Assembly (NCBI RefSeq): GCF_010894405.1
Contig: NZ_JAAIYA010000004.1
Location: 496,001 to 560,000, forward strand
From: Pyxidicoccus caerfyrddinensis
Lineage (GTDB): Bacteria; Myxococcota; Myxococcia; Myxococcales; Myxococcaceae
Reading direction: 5' to 3'
Length of the DNA: 64,000 bases
Numbering within the stretch: position 1 is the first letter of the stretch; each line of letters opens with the position of its first letter. Positions 41,331 through 48,956 of this stretch are shown piece by piece. Position numbers and translations under genes: made by a program. The notes beneath the pieces were generated by a model. The model made no database searches, was not told where the DNA came from, and was given only the letters and a program-made list of their open reading frames with translations.

Positions 41331-42029
41331 ATGCTCCTGAACGAAGACCTCAGACGCCACGCGGGCAAGTTCTACGGCAAGTACTCCGCGGAGGTGGCCG
41401 CCAACGAAGACACCCAGAACCTGGGCCGCATCCACGTGCGCGTGCCCTCCGTGTTCCAGAGCAACACGCCCGTCCGGGCCCGGCCCTGCTTCACCTCCGG
41501 GCACTTCTTCGTGCCGCCGGTGGGCGCGAAGGTCTGGGTGGAGTTCGAGGCCGGCGACACCCGCTACCCGCTCTGGGTGGGCACCTTCTACCCGACCGAC
41601 GCCGCGCCGCAGCCGGCCGCCCGGAACCCGCCGGACACGCGCGTCATCCACACGCCGTCGGGCCACACCATCGAGCTCTGGGACAAGGAGGGCGAGGAGA
41701 AGATCCTCATCAAGCACAAGGACGCGTCCTTCATCGAGCTCGACAAGGACGGCGGCGTCCGGGTGTCCGACAAGAACGGCGCCGTGGTGGAGCTGAAGGG
41801 AGACACAGTGCGCCTGACGGCCTCCAAGGTCATCGTGGCGGCGTCGAAGGTGGAGCTGGGGGACGGCGCCTCCGAGCCCACCGTCCTGGGAAAGACGTTC
41901 GCCGGCATGTGGTCCACCTTCATCACCCACACCCATGCAACCGCCGTGGGCCCGAGCGGGCCCCCGGTGCCGCCCGCCCTCTCGCTCGACGCGATGATGG
42001 CCCTGACCACCGCGGTGGTCGCGAAGTGA
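41331..42029 (+). CDS. Baseplate spike protein (gpV/gp5 OB-fold type)
   Basis: A 232-residue protein with the gp5/gpV OB fold at the start (YSAEVAANEDTQNLGRIHVR, FFVPPVGAKVWVEFEAGDTR, YPLWVGTFYPTD), then a beta-helical stalk with repeated short strands (KILIKHKDASFIELDKDGGV, VELKGDTVRLTASKVIVAAS). The end, FITHTHATAVGPSGPPVPP, is typical of spikes without a separate tip. No PAAR tip gene is seen. It pierces the target envelope on contraction. Confidence 0.9.
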   Translation: MLLNEDLRRHAGKFYGKYSAEVAANEDTQNLGRIHVRVPSVFQSNTPVRARPCFTSGHFFVPPVGAKVWVEFEAGDTRYPLWVGTFYPTDAAPQPAARNPPDTRVIHTPSGHTIELWDKEGEEKILIKHKDASFIELDKDGGVRVSDKNGAVVELKGDTVRLTASKVIVAASKVELGDGASEPTVLGKTFAGMWSTFITHTHATAVGPSGPPVPPALSLDAMMALTTAVVAK

Positions 42030-42060
42030 ATGCGCAACCGCTACCGAGGAACGCGTCCCC

Positions 42061-42282
42061 ATGGCTCTCGACAAGCAGGCGCTCGCCACGAAGCTCAAGG
42101 ACACCTTCAAGCGCGCCAAGGAGGAGTCCTGGACCAGTGACCAGGTCGCGGACGCGCTGGCCGCCGCTGTCGACGCGTACGTCCGGAGCGCCGAGGTCGT
42201 CGGCGTGCGCACCACGGTGAGGAACCCGTCCAACGTCGTCATCGGCTCGGGGACGCAGAACAACCTGGGCAACCTTCAGTGA
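42061..42282 (+). CDS. Small tail-operon protein
   Basis: A 73-residue protein: charged helix (ALATKLKDTFKRAKEES), helix ADALAAAVDAYVRSAEVVG and a C-terminal strand tail. The C-terminal GVRTTVRNPSNVVIGSGTQN recalls small proteins encoded beside gpV in phage operons, but no function is known. It lies between the spike and gp25 genes. Confidence 0.7.
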   Translation: MALDKQALATKLKDTFKRAKEESWTSDQVADALAAAVDAYVRSAEVVGVRTTVRNPSNVVIGSGTQNNLGNLQ

Positions 42283-42291
42283 GGTGCACAC

Positions 42292-42663
42292 ATGCTGGAT
42301 GACATCCGCGGCTTCGGCTTTCCCTTTCGAATCGACCCGCAGACGGGCGGCGTCGCCTGGGCCAGTGGGGACCAGAAGATTCGCCAGAACGTGATGCTCG
42401 TCATCGGCACGCGGCGCGGCGAGCGCCCCATGCTGCGCGAGTTCGGCAGCCAGCTCCACACGCTGGCCCACAACCCGAACGACCAGGTGCTGGCGGACGT
42501 GCTCCGCACGCAGGCACGGCACGCGCTGCTGCAGTGGGAGCCGCGCGTCGTCATCACCGACGCGGTGGTGGCGCAGACGGAGGACTCGCTGCACCTGCGC
42601 CTCAACTACTTCCACACCAACGAGCCGGTCACCGGCGCGCAGATCACCTTCCCGCTCGGGTGA
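42292..42663 (+). CDS. Baseplate wedge protein gp25/GpW
   Basis: A 123-residue gp25-family protein: GFPFRIDPQTGGVAWASGDQ, IRQNVMLVIGTRRGERPMLR and EFGSQLHTLAHNPND. The GERPMLREFGS segment is the family hallmark; gp25 starts sheath assembly at the baseplate. Corresponds to Afp9/Pvc9. Length is normal. Confidence 0.95.
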   Translation: MLDDIRGFGFPFRIDPQTGGVAWASGDQKIRQNVMLVIGTRRGERPMLREFGSQLHTLAHNPNDQVLADVLRTQARHALLQWEPRVVITDAVVAQTEDSLHLRLNYFHTNEPVTGAQITFPLG

Positions 42664-42666
42664 GCC

Positions 42667-44274
42667 ATGGCGTCCGCGCCCCTGCCCATCGACTACACCA
42701 ACAAGGACTACGCCTCGCTCCGGCAGGCGCTGCTGGAGCTGGCGCGCTACCGGCTGCCGGAGTGGAGCGACCGCTCACCGGCGGACCTGGGGGTCCTGCT
42801 GGTGGACATGTTCTCGTACATGGGCGACGTCGTCCTCTACTACCAGGACCGCATCGCCGCGGAGAGCTTCCTCCACACCGCGTCCGAGCGCCGGAGCGTG
42901 ATGCACCTGCTCCGGCTGCTCGCCTACGAGCTGGCCCCGCCCGCGCCCGCCTCGGCGGACCTGCGCCTCACCTTCCGGCCGCCCTCGGGCCCGCCGCTCG
43001 TCACCATCCCCAACGGCGCGCAGTTCTCCGCGCGCGGCACCGCGGGCGAACTCCTCTTCGAGTACCTCGGGCCCACGTTCACCGTGGACTTGAGCTCCGA
43101 CCAGGTGCGGGTCATCGCCGGCAACAAGCGCGTCTACGACGGGCTGCCCGTCACCCAGAGCGCGTCGGGCGCGGTGGAGATCATCGGTTCGTCGACGGGA
43201 GAGCCGAACCCGTCCTTCATGCTGGCCCGCTCGCCGCTCATCCTCGACTCGCTGGTGGTGGAGGTGAACGAGGGCGGCGCCGGCTGGGTGAAGTGGGACC
43301 GGCGCGAGAGCCTGCTCTACCACGACTCCGGCGACGGCCGGCCCAGCCTCTCCACGCCCGAGTCGCGCCACTACTACGTCCAGTTCGACGAGGAGGACCG
43401 CGCGAGCGTCCGCTTCGGGGACGGCGTCTACGGACGGCGTCCGCCCATGGGCGTGAACAACCTCCGCGCGACGTACCGCGTGGGTGGCGGCGCGGCGGGG
43501 AACGTGGCCGCCGGGGCCATCAACCGCGTGCGGACGGCGAGCCTGTCGCCGCTCGTGGAGTCCGTCACCAACCTGCTGCCGGCCGCGGGCGGCACGGACC
43601 ACGAGTCCCTCGCGGACGCGGTGCGCTTCGGCCCGCTGGCCTTCCGCTCCGGCCAGCGCGCCGTCACGCTGGACGACTACGTGGCCCAGGCACACCGCGC
43701 CGGCGGCGTGGCCAAGGTGCGCGCGCGCAGCCGCGGGTGGAACGTGGTGGAGCTGTACGTGGCGCCGGAGGGCGACACCGTGCGCCCCGTGCCGGAGGAT
43801 TTGCGGCGGCGGCTCATCGCGTACTTCGAGGCCAAGCGGATGGCGGGGACGTTCGTGGACGTGCTGGACGCCACCTTCGTGCCCGTGGACCTGAGCGCGG
43901 ACGTCGTCTTCGACCGCCACTTCCACGCCGACGCCGTCCGCCAGGCGGTGGAGGCGGCGGTGAAGGACGTGCTGGCGTTCGCCAACGTGGACTTCGGCCA
44001 GGCCGTCTTCCTGAGCGACATCTACGCGCGCATCGAGGCCGTGCCCGGCGTCCAGGCCGTCACCATCACCCGCTTCCGCCGGCACCTGACGCAGGCGGAG
44101 GACCTGGACCAGAAGCTGCGCCAGGCCTCGCTGCCCCCGCTGGACCAGCTGCCGGAGTTCGTCCGCCGGGGCCTGCTGGTGGACGTGGCGCCCGAGGGGC
44201 GCATCGACGTGGGTGAGTTCGAGATTGCCGGGCTGGGCGAGCTCAAGGTCCGCATGCAGGAGGCGGCCCGGTGA
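42667..44274 (+). CDS. Baseplate J-like protein (gp6/Pvc11-like)
   Basis: A 535-residue baseplate wedge component. The start is typical (IDYTNKDYASLRQALLELAR, then DMFSYMGDVVLYYQDRIAAE). The middle contains RYRV-like GVNNLRATYRVGGGAAGNVA, and the C-terminal half holds the J-domain block AVTLDDYVAQAHRAGGVAKV. It follows the gp25 gene by 3 bases and its stop overlaps the GTG start of the next gene. Confidence 0.92.
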   Translation: MASAPLPIDYTNKDYASLRQALLELARYRLPEWSDRSPADLGVLLVDMFSYMGDVVLYYQDRIAAESFLHTASERRSVMHLLRLLAYELAPPAPASADLRLTFRPPSGPPLVTIPNGAQFSARGTAGELLFEYLGPTFTVDLSSDQVRVIAGNKRVYDGLPVTQSASGAVEIIGSSTGEPNPSFMLARSPLILDSLVVEVNEGGAGWVKWDRRESLLYHDSGDGRPSLSTPESRHYYVQFDEEDRASVRFGDGVYGRRPPMGVNNLRATYRVGGGAAGNVAAGAINRVRTASLSPLVESVTNLLPAAGGTDHESLADAVRFGPLAFRSGQRAVTLDDYVAQAHRAGGVAKVRARSRGWNVVELYVAPEGDTVRPVPEDLRRRLIAYFEAKRMAGTFVDVLDATFVPVDLSADVVFDRHFHADAVRQAVEAAVKDVLAFANVDFGQAVFLSDIYARIEAVPGVQAVTITRFRRHLTQAEDLDQKLRQASLPPLDQLPEFVRRGLLVDVAPEGRIDVGEFEIAGLGELKVRMQEAAR

Positions 44275-47200
44275 GGATTGTCGGCTTCCAGGCCAGCGGA
44301 GACCTGGTGGGCCGGCGCATCCGCGTGGCCTGGGAGTTCTGGCCCGACGAGGGCGAGACGCTGGCCAACGTGCCCCGCGTCGTCGTCCGCCGCAAGCAGC
44401 GCGACTTCGAGTACGTCGTCACCACGCCGGACCCGTACGTCGTCTACGACAGCAACGACTTCCCGCCCGCGGACCCGCTCGCGCTCGTCACCGAGCTGCC
44501 CGGCTGGGAGGAGCGCGAGGACGGCACCCGGCGCGTGGTGAGCGTGCTGTCCGTGGCCCGCCCCTTCAACGGCCGCAACACGGAAGTCGCCCGCCGCACC
44601 CTCACGCTGGTGCTGGACGACGACGGGCGGCCGCTGCGGCAGCGGGTGGAGGTGCTGGACCTCGGCGGCGAGCCCGAAGCCCTCTCGCCAGAGGAGACGT
44701 ACTACTACCAGCTCTTCAGCCCGGCGCTCCCGGCGGGCACCTCCCTGGAGCCGTACCGCTCCACCGCGACGCCCGCCGAGAACCACGGCATGGGCCGCAC
44801 GCTCTACGAGATGCTGCCGCAGATCTACCGGCGGCATGACGTGGTGACGCGGCCGAGCACACCCGGCGACGACACCGTCCCGGAGATGGCCGGCCGCTCC
44901 GGGCAGCTGCGCCGCATGGTGGACCTGTTCGGAACGGCGCTCAGCTCCATCCGCTCCAGCGCGGAGGCGCTGCGGCGGCTGCACGACGTGGACGAGGTGG
45001 ACGCGCGCTTCCTCCCCTTCCTCGCCGGGTGGATCGGGTGGGAGGTGGACCAGGGCACGAGCGCCGCCCGGCACCGCAACGAAATCAAGACGGCCGCGCG
45101 GCTGTACCCCAGCATCGGCACCATCCCCGGCCTCCGTGCGCTGGTGACGCAGTACACCGGCTGGTCCAGCCAGGTGGTGGAGCTGGCCCAGCACGTCTTC
45201 CACTCCAACCAGGCCCCCCGGTACAACCTCTTCGCCGCCGTGGAGCGCGGCACGCAGTGGTACGGCGCGGACGACGCGTCTCCGGTGCTCGGGTTTGGCC
45301 CCGGCAACGACGACGCCTCGGGAGGAGGCGGCGCCCCCGCGCAGCTCGTGGGGACGGCCGTGGAGCCCTTCGCCCTCCACCCGGGCGCCAGCCTCACCGT
45401 CGCGGTGGACGGGGGCCTGCCCACCACGGTGCGCCTGGCGCCCGGAGACTTCGAGGACCTGGCAGCGGCCACCGCGGCCGAGGTCGCCGCAGCGCTCACC
45501 GCCGCGCACGACCTGCTGGTCGCCACCGCGTCGGGGGGGCGCGTGCGGCTGGCCACCAAGAGCGTGGGGCCCGCGTCGTCCCTGCGCGTGCGGCGCGAGC
45601 CCGGCTCGCTCCTGTCCCTGGAGGGCGCGCCCGGGGGCCGCCCGAGCGCCTTCCACCAGGGCCCCGGGCGGAGCTGGCTCTTCTTCGAGACGCGGGACCG
45701 CGCCGCCCCGCCCGAGCGTCCCCCGCTGCTGTCCGCGCTGGCCCAGCACGAGTCGCAGCGGGATGTTCCGCGCGAGGCCGTCGGGCGCATCCTCTACAAG
45801 GCGCGGGTGGATGATGTGTGGCGGCCCGCGCGCGTCGCGCTCGGAGCCAGCACGGCCTCGCGCGGCGCCCCGGCCGCCGCTCCGCTGCCGGATGGGCGCA
45901 TCTTCCTCGCGTGGCTCGAGGCCCCGGAGGGCGAGGCGGCCCGGCACCGCTTCGCCGTGGGACGCCCTCGCGCGGGGCTGCCGGCGCGCCTCCAGGGCAC
46001 GCGCCGCGCGCCCTTCGTCCTGACGCCCGGGACGCGCGTCGCGGTGGTGACGAGCGGCACGGGGCCCGAGCTGTTCACCATCCACGCCGCGGACTACGTC
46101 AACCCGGCGCAGGCCACGGCGGATGAAGTCGTCGTGGCGCTCGCCTCGCAGCTCGCCCGGGTCCGGCCCGTCATCGAAGCGGACGGCACGCTCCGGCTGG
46201 AGACGCTGGCCACCGGCGAGGCGGCGCGGCTGTGGGTGGACCTGTCGCAGTCCACCGCGGCGCGTGCGCTGGGCTTCGGGCCGGAGGCGGCGGGCCCGGT
46301 GCGCGGGGCCTTCGACGACACGCTCGACTGGAGCCCGGAGGGCTGGCTGCCCCCGGTGGCTCCCGGCCGCCACGCGGACCTCACGGCGGCGTGGGATGCC
46401 TCGGTGGGCGGACTGCGCCTCGCCTGGGCCAGTCACCGGGGCGCGCCATGGACGGTGTGGCTCGCGCTGTGGACGGGGCAGTCGGCCGTCGCCACCGCGG
46501 CGGGTGTCGCCCTGCGGGCGGAAGGGGGCGCCGTCACCGTGCTCGGCACCGCGCAGGGGCTGCCCTCCAACGACGTCCGGGCCTCGTCGCTCGACGCGGA
46601 CGGCACCTGGGCTTTCGCCACGTCGGCGGGCGTGGCGTTGCGCCGGCCCGGGGGCGCGGTGGTGGTGGTGAACACCGGCTCGGGCCTGCCCTCCAACGAC
46701 GTGCGCGACGCCGCCTTCGAGCCGGGCGGCGGGCTGTGGCTGGCCACCGCGGCGGGGGCGGCCCTCTGGCGGGGCGCCGCGGGGGTCCTCGTCCTCACGA
46801 CGGCCCAGGGCCTGCCCTCGAATGACGTGCGCCGCGTCGCCCTGGCGCCGGATGGGACGCTGTGGCTGGCCACCGCGGGCGGCCTCGCGCGGCGGACTCC
46901 CGAGGGAGCCGTCACCTCGTGGACCGCGGCCTCCGGCGGACTGCCGTCCCCGGACGTCCTCGCGGTGGCGCTCGACGAGACGGGGACGCCGTGGGTGGCC
47001 ACCGCCTTGGGCCTGGGCGTGCTGCGCGCCGGCGTCTTCGAGCCCGTCACCGGGCTGCCAGCCGGGGCCCCGAGGGCCCTGGCCTTCGACGCCCGTGGCG
47101 CGGTGCTGGTGGCCACGTCCGCCGGGCTGGCCACCCGCCAGGGCGAGGGGCCGTGGGACGTCGTGGGCACCGCGAACGGCCTGCCCTCCAATGACGTCCG

Positions 47201-48371
47201 GTCCGTCTGGGTCTCCCCCACGGGAGCCGTCTGGGTGGCAACGCCGGCGGGCGCGGCGTTTCGCGGGGCGGAGGGAAGCTGGCGGAAGGTCGGGCTCGCC
47301 GAGGGACTCCCCTCCCTGGACGTGCGCCACTTCGCCGGCGTGTGGTCGGCGCCGCGCAACGCCGCCTCTACGGGGGCCGCCAACCTCGAGCCTTCGCTGG
47401 TGGTCGACGCCCAGGGGCGGGCCTGGCTGCTGTGGAGCCAGCGCCAGGGCCTGGGGGCGAGCGAGCAGTGGACCCTGCGGCAACGCCGGTTCAATCCCGC
47501 GCTGCCCGGGTGGTCGAACGAGGCGGCCGTCACCACACCGCCGGCGGGGGGCCGCGCCGCCGACCGCGAGCCGTGCGCCGTCCCGGGGGAAGCCGGCGCG
47601 CTGCGCGTCTTCTTCCGGTCCGACCGCTCCGGCGGCGAGGGGCTGCATTGGCTCACGCTGTCGCCGGACGGCGTGCCCGGCGCGCTCGGCGCGCTGCCGG
47701 CGGAGGTGGCGCGGGACAGGACGCCCGTGCCGCTCGTCCTTCCGGACGGCACGCTGTGGCTCGCCTTCCGGAGCGACCGGAACGTCGCGCTGGCCCAGGC
47801 CGAGGCCCCGGCGCCCGCCTTCTCCCCGGCGCGCTCCGCGGTGGTGCCCGACCCCGGTGCGCCACGCCGCCATGGCGGCTCCACCACCGTGGTGGTGGAC
47901 GACGTGGTGCGAAACCGCGCCCGCCGCGAGCTGGAGGACCCGCTCTCCTACACGCCGCAGAAGCCGCGCGGCGCGCCCGCCGAGACGCTGACGGATGACG
48001 ACCTCTACACGCGCGGCACGCTGGCCCTGTACCTGAGCCGGGGTCAGGTCGGCAACGAGATCACCGCCGACGAGGTGGCGCGGCTGCGCTCGCTGCTCGC
48101 GCGCTTCCTGCCCATCCACTCGAGGGCGGTGGTCATCGTCAGGCCGGAGCCCGTCATCGAGCTCGTCTACCCCCCCGGCGCGGACATCGTGGAGAGCTAC
48201 GCGGACAACCATCCCTTCATCGAGACGTACCCGGGCCCCATCACCGATGCGGCGGCGGCGGCGCTGCCCGGCTGGGACGTCCTGCACTCCAACGACGTCG
48301 CCGATGTGTCGGCGGACCCGACCGACCCCACCACGCTCCGGCGCCGCACCTGGTACCCGCCGCCGGAATGA
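44271..48371 (+). CDS. Giant baseplate protein (Pvc12/tail-protein-I-like) with inserted seven-bladed propeller
   Basis: A 1366-residue protein, GTG start in a GTGA overlap. Residues ~175-320 match tail protein I/Pvc12 (MLPQIYRRHDVVTRPSTPGD, FLPFLAGWIGWEVDQGTSAA, IKTAARLYPSIGTIPGLRAL). The family's end lies at the extreme C-terminus (LLARFLPIHSRAVVIV at ~1285). Between them are about 950 extra residues: two FliD-like beta domains (~375-450, ~590-665), seven repeats of GLPSNDVR type at residues 763, 805, 847, 890, 928, 970 and 1012, and a sialidase-like stretch to ~1200. The 42-residue spacing equals one blade of a Reg_prop propeller. These outside modules may bind the target surface. Confidence 0.85.
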   Translation: MRIVGFQASGDLVGRRIRVAWEFWPDEGETLANVPRVVVRRKQRDFEYVVTTPDPYVVYDSNDFPPADPLALVTELPGWEEREDGTRRVVSVLSVARPFNGRNTEVARRTLTLVLDDDGRPLRQRVEVLDLGGEPEALSPEETYYYQLFSPALPAGTSLEPYRSTATPAENHGMGRTLYEMLPQIYRRHDVVTRPSTPGDDTVPEMAGRSGQLRRMVDLFGTALSSIRSSAEALRRLHDVDEVDARFLPFLAGWIGWEVDQGTSAARHRNEIKTAARLYPSIGTIPGLRALVTQYTGWSSQVVELAQHVFHSNQAPRYNLFAAVERGTQWYGADDASPVLGFGPGNDDASGGGGAPAQLVGTAVEPFALHPGASLTVAVDGGLPTTVRLAPGDFEDLAAATAAEVAAALTAAHDLLVATASGGRVRLATKSVGPASSLRVRREPGSLLSLEGAPGGRPSAFHQGPGRSWLFFETRDRAAPPERPPLLSALAQHESQRDVPREAVGRILYKARVDDVWRPARVALGASTASRGAPAAAPLPDGRIFLAWLEAPEGEAARHRFAVGRPRAGLPARLQGTRRAPFVLTPGTRVAVVTSGTGPELFTIHAADYVNPAQATADEVVVALASQLARVRPVIEADGTLRLETLATGEAARLWVDLSQSTAARALGFGPEAAGPVRGAFDDTLDWSPEGWLPPVAPGRHADLTAAWDASVGGLRLAWASHRGAPWTVWLALWTGQSAVATAAGVALRAEGGAVTVLGTAQGLPSNDVRASSLDADGTWAFATSAGVALRRPGGAVVVVNTGSGLPSNDVRDAAFEPGGGLWLATAAGAALWRGAAGVLVLTTAQGLPSNDVRRVALAPDGTLWLATAGGLARRTPEGAVTSWTAASGGLPSPDVLAVALDETGTPWVATALGLGVLRAGVFEPVTGLPAGAPRALAFDARGAVLVATSAGLATRQGEGPWDVVGTANGLPSNDVRSVWVSPTGAVWVATPAGAAFRGAEGSWRKVGLAEGLPSLDVRHFAGVWSAPRNAASTGAANLEPSLVVDAQGRAWLLWSQRQGLGASEQWTLRQRRFNPALPGWSNEAAVTTPPAGGRAADREPCAVPGEAGALRVFFRSDRSGGEGLHWLTLSPDGVPGALGALPAEVARDRTPVPLVLPDGTLWLAFRSDRNVALAQAEAPAPAFSPARSAVVPDPGAPRRHGGSTTVVVDDVVRNRARRELEDPLSYTPQKPRGAPAETLTDDDLYTRGTLALYLSRGQVGNEITADEVARLRSLLARFLPIHSRAVVIVRPEPVIELVYPPGADIVESYADNHPFIETYPGPITDAAAAALPGWDVLHSNDVADVSADPTDPTTLRRRTWYPPPE
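46557..47430 (+). repeat. Seven tandem ~126-base propeller repeats within the giant baseplate gene
   Basis: The repeat unit begins GGNCTGCCCTCCAANGACGT and encodes GLPSNDVR...LWLATAxGxA. Unit starts at 46557, 46683, 46809, 46938, 47052 (degenerate: GLPAGAPRALAF), 47178 and 47304. Units are close to 126 bases. The fifth is shorter and worn. The DNA identity among units 1, 2, 3 and 6 suggests recent internal duplication or recombination. Confidence 0.85.
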
Positions 48372-48392
48372 TTCGAACGAGGAGCTCGCGCG

Positions 48393-48941
48393 ATGAGTCT
48401 CGAGGACCGCCCCACGGAGGGGCTGAAGGGGATGTTCAGGGACGTGCTGCGCGACGTGCGCGGCGAGGTGGTCTGGGACCACGGCTGGCGCAACAACGCC
48501 ATCGTCGTGGACTGCCGCCGGGTGCTGGCCGGCTTCCTGGCGGGGGCGCCCACCACCACCGCGGGCATCCGCGGGCTGGCGGTGGGGGCGGGGCTCGCCG
48601 CGTGGGATGTCACCGGGCCTCCGCCGGCCACCCCGGCGCAGACGGCGCTGGTGGACCCGAATGCCTTCCTCGTCCCGAACCCCGGGCCCGCGTTCCAGGT
48701 CAACTTCCTGGACGGGGCCACCGTCTCCACCACGCCCACCAACCGGCTGCAGATCAAGGTGACGCTGGGGCCCAACCTGCCGCCGTGGCCGGACGCGAAC
48801 CACACCACCTCCGCCCTGCGCGAGTTCGGCCTGGTGGCGCGGCTCAACGGGGTGGACGTGCTCCTCAACTACGTCACCCATCTGGTCATCAACAAGGACC
48901 CCACCAGCACGCTGGAACGGACCATCTGGCTGGTCTTCTGA
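48393..48941 (+). CDS. Hypothetical tail-operon protein, distal
   Basis: A 182-residue protein, probably beta-rich. It has no recognised domain. VVWDHGWRNNAIVVDCRRVL near the start resembles proteins next to tail fibres in phage-like operons, and the end is VTHLVINKDPTSTLERTIW. It lies 21 bases after the giant baseplate gene and 15 before the fibre-like gene, so it likely belongs to the distal part of the particle. Confidence 0.6.
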   Translation: MSLEDRPTEGLKGMFRDVLRDVRGEVVWDHGWRNNAIVVDCRRVLAGFLAGAPTTTAGIRGLAVGAGLAAWDVTGPPPATPAQTALVDPNAFLVPNPGPAFQVNFLDGATVSTTPTNRLQIKVTLGPNLPPWPDANHTTSALREFGLVARLNGVDVLLNYVTHLVINKDPTSTLERTIWLVF

Positions 48942-48956
48942 ACCGAGGCTCCTCAC

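Noticed and set aside
46557..47430. Regular ~126-base repeats as a CRISPR or satellite array
   Set aside because: The period is a multiple of three, the frame is open throughout and the translation gives propeller blades; there are no spacers.
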